Assembly: GCA_946059285.1 (NCBI GenBank)
Contig: CAMGMW010000015.1
Coordinates: forward strand, 1-12,620
DNA: 12,620 nt
Source: an uncultured Clostridia bacterium
GTDB lineage: Bacteria > Bacillota_A > Clostridia > Oscillospirales > Oscillospiraceae
Direction of reading: 5' to 3'
The notes beneath the pieces are model-generated. The model was not told the origin of the DNA and ran no database searches. It saw only the letters and a program-made list of their open reading frames with translations. Shown piece by piece: positions 1 through 5,870 of the stretch (the first letter of the stretch is position 1; the number at the start of each line of letters is the position of its first letter). The position numbers were made by a program, and so were the translations under genes.

Positions 1-47
1 ACAAAGATCAGCCTCACTTTTTTCGGATACTACATCTGACGCAAAAC

Positions 48-84
48 AAAAGACCGGACAGTCCAAAAAACTGTTCGGTCTTTT
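48..84. terminator. Bidirectional intrinsic terminator
   Basis: A 15-bp stem (48-62 with 70-84) encloses a 7-nt loop. All pairs are Watson-Crick except one G-U on the plus strand, which becomes a C-A mismatch on the minus strand. The plus strand ends in a T run at 81-85; the minus strand ends in TCTTTTGTTTT. It lies 33 bp after the stop codon of the DUF4097 gene, so it closes the PadR operon, and it may also end a plus-strand gene lying left of the window. Confidence 0.85.
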
Positions 85-117
85 TGATTCTGCACTTTTT
101 GCAGTGCCATATTTCTG

Positions 118-1056
118 CTATTTTGCCGCACAGAGGAGCACATCTCCGCTGGCGGTATTAAATACATACTCAGCATCACCGCTGCCGCAGACATAGGTCT
201 TTCCACGGAAGTTCACGGCAAAGCCGTCCACGCTCAGCTCGCCGCTCAAGCTGTCCATCTCGGCGGTAAAGGCGGCGTCCTTCGGAATCGTCAAGCGGCA
301 GTCTCCGCTTGCAGCATTGAATTCCACCTCGCGGGGAGCATTTTCCAGCTTTGCCTCCAACGAGCCGGAGGCAGCGTCCATTTCCAGCTTGTCGATTCTA
401 CCGGTCAGATGCGCACTGCCGGAAGCACTGTCCATGCTGAAATCGCCGATCTGCGTGTTTTCGGCAATGCAGTCGCCGCTGGCGGAATCAATGGAAAAGG
501 TCTGCAGATTGCAGTCTTTCAGCGTGGCATTCCCGGAAGCAAGGTCAATTTCCGTCTCGTTGATCCGCAGCCCCTCCAGCAGGATCTCCGCCGACGCGCT
601 GTTGATTTCCACGCTCCGCAGGCGCTCGGCCTGCTCCGCCGGAATCAGAACCTCCAGTGACTTATTCGCATGGATGCCCAGACCAATGTTGATTTTTCCG
701 CTTTTTCTCTCTTGGATGGTCAACTTCCCATTTTCCAGACGGAAACGCAGCTGTTCACTTTCCTCTGTGATCTCCGGTTCCGTGATACAGATCTCATCGC
801 CGTCATACGCTTTGACGGTAACAGATCCGGAGAACCAGTTGATTTCCACGTCCTGCAGCTCACCGCGAACCTTGCCGCTGCCCACGGTATATGAGTCGGC
901 ATCACGGTAAGAGATGTTGGAAGAAATCCCAGTGGACCAGTCAAAGTCTGCATTCCGAATCCGCTCACTGGCAAACAGCGCCGCACACAGGATTGCGGTC
1001 AGCAGTAATGCCACTACCGAGCAAATGACGATTTTTACGATTGCTTTTGCTTTCAT
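118..1056 (-). CDS. DUF4097 family beta-repeat envelope protein (312 aa)
   Basis: This is the last gene of the PadR-HAAS-DUF4097 operon. An N-terminal hydrophobic segment (about residues 7-29) is a signal anchor, so the rest should lie outside the membrane. The body is a ladder of short beta repeats, each carrying an ASG-type turn: near residues 153, 173, 192, 211, 229, 249, 270 and 302, mostly 18-21 residues apart. This is the hallmark of DUF4097, the domain also found in LiaG-like envelope-stress proteins; it is thought to form a stacked beta structure, and no enzyme activity is known. The ATG overlaps the TGA of the upstream membrane gene by 4 bp, and its GGAGG site lies inside that gene, so translation is probably coupled. 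The family call is firm; the ligand or sensed signal is unknown. Confidence 0.88.
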   Translation of the reverse strand: MKAKAIVKIVICSVVALLLTAILCAALFASERIRNADFDWSTGISSNISYRDADSYTVGSGKVRGELQDVEINWFSGSVTVKAYDGDEICITEPEITEESEQLRFRLENGKLTIQERKSGKINIGLGIHANKSLEVLIPAEQAERLRSVEINSASAEILLEGLRINETEIDLASGNATLKDCNLQTFSIDSASGDCIAENTQIGDFSMDSASGSAHLTGRIDKLEMDAASGSLEAKLENAPREVEFNAASGDCRLTIPKDAAFTAEMDSLSGELSVDGFAVNFRGKTYVCGSGDAEYVFNTASGDVLLCAAK

Positions 1057-1868
1057 CTTTTACCTCCTCTTGCCAGCGTAAAAATACCGCTGACGATACC
1101 GGTGAGCGCCGCATAGATCGGAAATACCATCCAGGTAATCGCCCATGCCTGTGTTTTCAATGTGATGGTCAAGTAGACCCAAATCGCCGCCAGCAGCAGG
1201 CAGCCGGATACGAAGGGCTCTCCGCCGCTGCGGCCGAGGCACATATACGCGATACCCTTGATGATATCGCCGATACCGCCGGCAGCCAGAAACACCAGCC
1301 ACGCCACATGCCAATAGCCCCGGAAGCCCAAAAATAAGAAAACGGCGGTGGTAACGACCCAGTAGATAGGCGTCAGGACGCAGCGCAGTACACTGGGTTT
1401 CCCGTGCGGCTGTTGCTGCATCGGTTGCGCACCGATTGCTGTCGTTTCGCTTGTCTTGCTCGCTTTATGACCGCCGGTAAACACCAGAAGTGCCGTCGCA
1501 ACAGCCACCATCAAAAACATGAGACTGACTCCCAGCGCATCCGGCATCTGCAGCTCATCACAGAGGATCACAGGCACAACGCATAGGATATACAGCGCAA
1601 CGGCAACGGCAACGCAAACCCGGCGTGCCACGGATTTGTTCGGCTTTTCCGGCCTTTTGACACCAAAGGACGCCAAAAGCGCTTCAACGTCGCCGATACC
1701 GGACACCGCCGCCTGATAGGCAGCCGGTTCCCCCACGCCGGACGCGATTTGATCATCATAGCGGTTCAGGGTATTTTGCAGAATTTCCTCCCGTACTTCC
1801 CTCACCTGCGGCGTATCGGGCGCATCCCGAAACAGCCCCTCCACATAAGCGCATAATTTATCTCTCAT
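1053..1868 (-). CDS. HAAS (DUF1700) domain membrane protein (271 aa)
   Basis: The N-terminal 70 or so residues are a charged helical domain beginning MRDKLCAYVEGLF and including the Gly/Asp-rich turn VSGIGDVEALLASFG. This matches the HAAS/DUF1700 domain that accompanies PadR regulators. Five or six hydrophobic segments follow (about 84-103, 110-131, 164-181, 186-205, 218-237 and 240-265), separated by a soluble loop at about 132-160. The chosen ATG (1868) has a strong GGAGGAGG site 5-13 bases upstream. A start 33 bases further upstream at 1901 is possible, but it lies deeper in padR and has no comparable site. The gene overlaps the padR end by 11 bp and the DUF4097 start by 4 bp. In this family the HAAS protein is believed to link membrane state to the PadR regulator; that role here is inference. 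Confidence 0.85.
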   Translation of the reverse strand: MRDKLCAYVEGLFRDAPDTPQVREVREEILQNTLNRYDDQIASGVGEPAAYQAAVSGIGDVEALLASFGVKRPEKPNKSVARRVCVAVAVALYILCVVPVILCDELQMPDALGVSLMFLMVAVATALLVFTGGHKASKTSETTAIGAQPMQQQPHGKPSVLRCVLTPIYWVVTTAVFLFLGFRGYWHVAWLVFLAAGGIGDIIKGIAYMCLGRSGGEPFVSGCLLLAAIWVYLTITLKTQAWAITWMVFPIYAALTGIVSGIFTLARGGKR

Positions 1869-2202
1869 ATCTATCCTCCTCCAGCTCAATGAGCTTATCA
1901 ATGATTACTTTCGCCGTATCCCACGCCTCGACCTGACGGTGATACGCCAGTCTGCCCGCGTCGGTAATACGGTAATAGCGGCGGCGTGCGCCGGTCGCCT
2001 CCTCGCCCCAATAAGAAACGATATGCCCCATATCTTCCAAGCGCTTGAAGGCAGTGTATAAGGTTGCCTCCTTGAGCTCATAGCTTTCGTTCGTAAGCAT
2101 GCGGATCGTTTTGTTGATTTCATAACCATAGCTGTCGCGCTGCATTAGCTGAGCCAGAATAATCGTCTCCGTATGCCCTCGAATGAGGTCCGCAGCAATC
2201 AC
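1858..2202 (-). CDS. PadR family transcriptional regulator (114 aa)
   Basis: A small winged-helix repressor. The opening residues (DLIRGHTETIILAQL, then SYGYEINKTI) are the standard PadR N-terminus. The recognition region ELKEATLYTAFKRLEDMG and the wing (GARRRYYRITDAGR) are intact, followed by a C-terminal dimerisation helix. The start is a GTG at 2202-2200; a GGAGG site (2212-2216) lies 9 bases upstream. An out-of-frame ATG immediately followed by TGA overlaps this start. As first gene of a three-gene operon with a perfect inverted repeat in its promoter, it very probably represses its own operon and is released by an envelope signal, as in other PadR-HAAS-DUF4097 sets. Confidence 0.92.
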   Translation of the reverse strand: MIAADLIRGHTETIILAQLMQRDSYGYEINKTIRMLTNESYELKEATLYTAFKRLEDMGHIVSYWGEEATGARRRYYRITDAGRLAYHRQVEAWDTAKVIIDKLIELEEDRYER

Positions 2203-2245
2203 ATCTAAGCACCTCCTTTTTGTTTCATTCTCTGTTTGTGATTAC

Positions 2246-2274
2246 ACTATATCACAAGATACCTCATCTGTCAA
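2246..2274 (-). promoter_or_regulatory. Sigma-A promoter of the PadR operon
   Basis: The -35 is TTGACA (minus strand, 2274-2269), followed by a 17-bp spacer and the -10 TATAGT (2251-2246). Upstream of the -35, 2285-2309 is almost pure A/T and could act as an UP element. The promoter reads toward padR, whose start is about 44 bases past the -10. Confidence 0.88.
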
Positions 2275-2281
2275 GGTATCT
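2257..2281. promoter_or_regulatory. Probable PadR operator
   Basis: A perfect 8-bp inverted repeat, AGATACCT-N9-AGGTATCT, covers the -35 hexamer and most of the spacer of the padR promoter. Size, spacing and AT-rich arms fit known PadR operators (ATAC/GTAT half-sites). Binding here would block RNA polymerase. Operator identity is inferred from position and symmetry. Confidence 0.75.
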
Positions 2282-2310
2282 CAGAAAAAATATATAAAAT
2301 TTTTTATAAC

Positions 2311-2345
2311 ACACGAAATGTAGGAAATTTCTACCATTTTCGTGT
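2311..2345. repeat. Long imperfect inverted repeat in the divergent intergenic region
   Basis: The left arm (2311-2323, ACACGAAATGTAG) pairs with the right arm (2331-2345) across a 7-nt loop, with two single-base bulges in the right arm. A short T run follows (2345-2349). It ends 5 bp before the -35 of the downstream SLH gene. Read as RNA on the plus strand it resembles a terminator, but no plus-strand gene lies upstream inside the window, so an operator is equally possible. Confidence 0.5.
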
Positions 2346-2350
2346 TTTTC

Positions 2351-2379
2351 TTGCATTCCAAGGCATAGTGTGCTATGAT
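2351..2379 (+). promoter_or_regulatory. Sigma-A promoter of the SLH/Cys-peptidase-like gene
   Basis: TTGCAT (2351-2356), a 17-bp spacer and TATGAT (2374-2379). A GAGAGG ribosome site (2407-2412) stands 8 bases before the ATG at 2421. The leader is short, about 35 nt. Confidence 0.78.
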
Positions 2380-2420
2380 GGTTACAACTTAATAAAAATA
2401 GAAACAGAGAGGTAACAAAC

Positions 2421-3587
2421 ATGAAGCGACTATTCTGTATCTTGCTGCTGCTTGCACTTCTGCTGACAATTCCGGCAAATGCCGCCAGTGCCAACAACAG
2501 TTATGTGATCAACGGTGTGACGGTGCGCCATACTTCTGTTCCTTTCCCGGGCAAGAGTCAATGCTGGCTCTATGCCAGCCGGATGTATACCCTCATTTGG
2601 GGGCGCTCCTTCAACAGTTTGTTTGTAGGCACGGCGGAGGCAGGCTATAATATGCTGCGCGGGCTGCCGGATGAATACCTGACCTTTACGGAAGAGCATC
2701 TGAAAGCGTACATCACACATGCGGAGCTGGGCGCATGCATCCGTATCTGCGACAAGCAATACCTGCACGCCATGGATGACTGGGGGCACAGCCTGATCCT
2801 CGTACAAAAGGATGAAAACGGCTTTACCACCTTTGACAGCCTCAATACCTCGACCCGTGAGCGGTATTGGACCTGGACAGAGTTTTATCAGGCGTGGAGT
2901 TCCAACTACTTAAATACCGCCTCCCGTTATGCGTATATCAAATACATCAAGTGGCCTTATGCGCCGGCCATTACCCTGGATGAAGCATTTCCGCCCCCCA
3001 CTGTCTGTGACAGTGAGACCTGCACCGGCAAGCTTTTCAATGACATGCCGGCAGTGACCAACTGGGCGCATGAGGGAATCGACTATGTGGTCGACGCCGG
3101 TCTCTTCAACGGCACCTCGAAAACCACCTTTACACCTGCGGGCGCCATGACCCGCGCCATGATGGTCACGATCTTGTGGCGTCTCGAGGGCTCCCCCGCC
3201 CCCTCCAGTGTCAATGCATTTGAGGATATTGCCGAAAACAAATATTATACCGATGCGGTGACATGGGCGAACGAGGTTGGGCTGGTCAACGGAGTCTCAG
3301 AGACCCGCTTCAAGCCGAACGGAAATATCACACGGGAGCAGATGGCAACGTTGCTTTTCCGTTATACCCAATTCCGCGGCATCGAAACCGATGCCCGCTC
3401 TGCACTGACCGACTTCCCGGACGGAGATAAGACCGCCTCCTATGCGCAGGAGGGGCTTTCCTGGGCAGTCGCGGTTTCCCTGGTTCAGGGTTCCGCTGTA
3501 AACGGTGTCGACTATCTTCTGCCCCAGAGTGTCTGCACCCGCGCACAGGTCTCCACATTGATCATGCGTTATCTGGAAACCTTATGA
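2421..3587 (+). CDS. Secreted SLH protein with a papain/CHAP-like N-terminal domain (388 aa)
   Basis: A signal peptide (residues 1-21 or so, Ala-X-Ala type site PANA) is followed by a domain of about 160 residues. It holds SQCWLYASRMY (Cys48), DDWGHSLILV (His123) and GFTTFDSLN (Asp139), and ends in an alternating strand YAYIKYIKW. A Gln-Cys helix start, a Gly-His strand and an acidic residue on the next strand is the layout of papain-fold amidases and peptidases (CHAP, C39-like and NlpC types). I cannot place it in one family, so activity on peptidoglycan or protein is a guess. Three SLH domains follow (about 205-258, 268-320, 330-388), which bind pyruvylated wall polymers and hold the protein on the cell surface. 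It is a single-gene unit with its own promoter and terminator. The SLH call is firm and the enzyme call is moderate. Confidence 0.85.
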   Translation: MKRLFCILLLLALLLTIPANAASANNSYVINGVTVRHTSVPFPGKSQCWLYASRMYTLIWGRSFNSLFVGTAEAGYNMLRGLPDEYLTFTEEHLKAYITHAELGACIRICDKQYLHAMDDWGHSLILVQKDENGFTTFDSLNTSTRERYWTWTEFYQAWSSNYLNTASRYAYIKYIKWPYAPAITLDEAFPPPTVCDSETCTGKLFNDMPAVTNWAHEGIDYVVDAGLFNGTSKTTFTPAGAMTRAMMVTILWRLEGSPAPSSVNAFEDIAENKYYTDAVTWANEVGLVNGVSETRFKPNGNITREQMATLLFRYTQFRGIETDARSALTDFPDGDKTASYAQEGLSWAVAVSLVQGSAVNGVDYLLPQSVCTRAQVSTLIMRYLETL

Positions 3588-3599
3588 CCGAATAGTACA

Positions 3600-3643
3600 C
3601 AGGGACGCGCTGCAAGTCGATTTGCAGCGCGTCCCTGTTTTTT
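3600..3643 (+). terminator. Intrinsic terminator of the SLH gene
   Basis: A perfect 16-bp GC-rich stem (3600-3615 with 3622-3637) has a 6-nt loop and is followed by six T residues (3638-3643). It starts 13 bases after the stop codon. It sits between two convergent genes, but the T run exists only on the plus strand. Confidence 0.95.
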
Positions 3644-3657
3644 GAATCAAAACGATA

Positions 3658-4941
3658 TCAGCATGACGCTCCTTCCGCCATAATCTGCAAAATGGTGTCA
3701 TCCGTCTGGCGCATTCCCTGCTGGGCAAGCATTCCAACATTGGCAATGGTGTCGTCCACACTGCCCGCCACGATTCCCTCACCGCTGCGAAACTCTTTGT
3801 GATGCAGATACATCCGATAGCCCATGATGCCGGCATCCACCGCCGCCGCGATTTTGGCGGCGCAGGAGGGCTTTGCCCCATCGCAGATCGTACCGGAGAG
3901 GATTGCAACGGCATTTGTCACCGTGTGTGCCACCGCACTATAGTCGCCGCCCAGCAAATAGCAAATACCGGCACCCGCGCCGACACCGGCCGAAATCGCA
4001 CCGCAGTAAGCAGACAGCCGTCCGATGCCGCTTTTCTGGTGAATCGTTATCAGATCGGAGACCAGCAGCGCACGGCAAAGCTGCTCCTGTGTTGCGCCGA
4101 TGTGCCTCGCGTAGACCACCACCGGCATGCAGGCGGTAATCCCCTGATTTCCGGAACCGGAGAGAATCACCACGGACCGTTCGCAGCCGCTCATACGCGC
4201 ATCAGAGCCGGCGGCGGCATACGCTTTTGCCCGCTGCTTGACATCCTCGCCGTAGTCCTCCAGCAGGATTCTGCCGATCTGTGCACCCCACGCGCCGTTC
4301 AGTCCCTCTTCCGCGATGGCGGAGTTATACTCCACCTGCCGCATCAGCAGCGGCTCGACCTCCTGTAATGGCACAGTGTCGGCAAAACGCAGGATCGTCT
4401 CCACATTCAGGCAGCTTTTGTCCGTCATGCGCTCCTCCGCCGCGTCTACCACCGGAAGTTGGCGCAGAATCTCGCCATCACGTTCCATATAAACGATGTT
4501 CGTATGATGGTTTGTGATGCGAACTCTTGCGCTGTGGTTTCCCGCCGTTCCCCGCAGGTCGATATCCAACCGGCAGGGAGAGTCTGAACAAAAAATCTCG
4601 ATTTGCGCCTTTTTCAAATAGGCATCGATCTCCGCCTGCTTTTCCTCCGGAATATCTGCAATCACCTGCAGATCCCGCTCCGGATTGCCCGCCACCAGAC
4701 CGGCGGCAATGGCAGGACGAATTCCTTTTCGCCCACCGCAGTTCGGAACGACCACGCTTTTCACATTCTTTAGAATATTTCCGCTGAGCACCGCCTCAAC
4801 GCGCTCGGGCAGAGCACCCAGCAGTTTGCGCAGTGTTGCGGCACAATAAGCAATCGAAATGGGTTCTGTGCAGCCTGAAGCCAGTACCAGCTCCTCCCGC
4901 AAAATTGCCGTATAAGACTGAATAATTTGTGAGTCCAGCAT
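3658..4941 (-). CDS. cyuA: L-cysteine desulfidase, UPF0597/CyuA family (427 aa)
   Basis: Breaks L-cysteine down to pyruvate, ammonia and sulfide using an oxygen-sensitive [4Fe-4S] cluster; cytoplasmic. The N-terminal motif ASGCTEP is the family signature, and the fold is that of the L-serine dehydratase alpha chain. Cys24, Cys313, Cys353 and Cys360 are in place. The last three are 40 and 7 residues apart, the same spacing as the cluster ligands Cys282/322/329 that I recall for the Methanocaldococcus enzyme, whose first ligand is Cys25. Other landmarks are VVPNCGGRKG (about 64-73) and SGSGNQG (261-267). Length matches E. coli YhaM/CyuA (about 436 aa). The start at 4941 has an AAAGGGG site and fits the family N-terminus; an in-frame ATG at 5013 would lie upstream of the promoter. 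It is transcribed alone, convergent to the SLH gene; no CyuP-type permease or CyuR regulator is in view. Confidence 0.9.
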   Translation of the reverse strand: MLDSQIIQSYTAILREELVLASGCTEPISIAYCAATLRKLLGALPERVEAVLSGNILKNVKSVVVPNCGGRKGIRPAIAAGLVAGNPERDLQVIADIPEEKQAEIDAYLKKAQIEIFCSDSPCRLDIDLRGTAGNHSARVRITNHHTNIVYMERDGEILRQLPVVDAAEERMTDKSCLNVETILRFADTVPLQEVEPLLMRQVEYNSAIAEEGLNGAWGAQIGRILLEDYGEDVKQRAKAYAAAGSDARMSGCERSVVILSGSGNQGITACMPVVVYARHIGATQEQLCRALLVSDLITIHQKSGIGRLSAYCGAISAGVGAGAGICYLLGGDYSAVAHTVTNAVAILSGTICDGAKPSCAAKIAAAVDAGIMGYRMYLHHKEFRSGEGIVAGSVDDTIANVGMLAQQGMRQTDDTILQIMAEGASC

Positions 4942-4963
4942 GAAATCGCCCCTTTCTGTGTCT

Positions 4964-4992
4964 ATCATACCGCAGAAGGACGAAAAAAGCAA
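4964..4992 (-). promoter_or_regulatory. Likely promoter of cyuA
   Basis: On the minus strand, TTGCTT (4992-4987), 17 bp, then TATGAT (4969-4964). The -35 is only a partial match. The start codon at 4941 is 22 bases beyond the -10, giving a very short leader with an AAAGGGG ribosome site (about 4949-4955). No clear terminator for the preceding DUF4430 gene is visible in 4993-5069, so some read-through into cyuA is possible. Confidence 0.6.
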
Positions 4993-5069
4993 GCGGCACT
5001 CCTTTTGTGTCATTTGATCCGCGAAGCAGGAACTTACCGGTCTGTTTCTGCATTACCCGGCGTGGTTTG

Positions 5070-5858
5070 TTATCCGAAACCGCCGCCGATATCCGCACCC
5101 AGTTCGCAGGTATACTGCCAGCGAATCACGTCTCCGTCCTCCACCGTGCAGGCGGAACAGCCAACGTTCGGGAAGCTGCCATTGACGCTGTACATCCAGC
5201 CGGAGCCGCTGCCGCAGTCCCGTTCATAGAGATTGCCAATTCCCTCAATATAGGCGGAGCCGTACAACGGTGCTTTGGAAAACTCCATTTGGATCCCATA
5301 TTGCACAGTAGCCCGCCTGAGGATGTCGAACACGCTTTCCCCCTCCGTGAAGGTCATCGTGACAGGATGCAACAGCACACCGTCTGCGGGAAGCAGCTCC
5401 AGCAAGCCTTCGCGCAGCTGGTCCGGATGCCGCAGCGCGGTCTCGCAGGAAATGGAGATCGTGCAAGTCGCCTCTTCTGATTCTGTCGGAGGTTCGGTCG
5501 TCTGCGTCGTTGATCCGGTCTGTTCCGTCGGTGGCTCGGTACCCTGTGACGGCGTTTCGATTCGTTCCGTCGTCGGCTTCGTCCCTTCGGTTGCCGGCAT
5601 ACTCTCCTGTGTTGCGGCAGTCGCTCCCTCCGTCGGATCACTTTCAGCCGGCAGCTCAGCACTGCTTTCCGGCGCCTTCGAGGGCACCGGCGGCGCCGAA
5701 GAGGCAGCAACTGCCTCAGAAGCTTCCGTCTGCGGCGATTGCGCAGGCAGTCCCTCTTCCGCACCGCCAAGGAAAAATGCGCCGATCAAAAGTCCGGCGA
5801 CGGCGGCCGCCGCCAGTAAAATCCAGTACCAATGCCGGCGAAGAGAAAAACGTTGCAT
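5070..5858 (-). CDS. Membrane-tethered DUF4430 (transcobalamin C-terminal-like) protein (262 aa)
   Basis: The N-terminus has basic residues (RRHW) and one hydrophobic helix (about 11-31) with no lipobox, so it is most likely a signal anchor with the rest outside. Residues 32-130 form a low-complexity Thr/Pro/Glu/Ser linker, probably crossing the wall layer. The C-terminal domain (about 131-252) is DUF4430: TFTEGESVFDIL, then a Gly-rich stretch and GWMYSVNGSFPNVGCSAC, ending in DGDVIRWQYT. This domain is related to the C-terminal beta domain of animal cobalamin carriers. Cys235 and Cys238 could form a disulfide or bind a ligand. The tail (GADIGGGFG) is glycine-rich with no sortase motif. The ATG lies 12 bp after the stop of the SLH-DUF4430 gene with an AAGGAGAGG site, so the two form one riboswitch-controlled transcript. 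A role in holding corrinoid near the membrane is inference; DUF4430 has no general assigned activity. Confidence 0.88.
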   Translation of the reverse strand: MQRFSLRRHWYWILLAAAAVAGLLIGAFFLGGAEEGLPAQSPQTEASEAVAASSAPPVPSKAPESSAELPAESDPTEGATAATQESMPATEGTKPTTERIETPSQGTEPPTEQTGSTTQTTEPPTESEEATCTISISCETALRHPDQLREGLLELLPADGVLLHPVTMTFTEGESVFDILRRATVQYGIQMEFSKAPLYGSAYIEGIGNLYERDCGSGSGWMYSVNGSFPNVGCSACTVEDGDVIRWQYTCELGADIGGGFG

Positions 5859-5870
5859 GTTTTCCTCTCC

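Noticed and set aside
5015..5053. Possible weak stem (CAGGAAC/GTTTCTG) after the membrane-tethered DUF4430 gene
   Set aside because: It is short, mismatched and lacks a T tract, so I do not call it the operon terminator.
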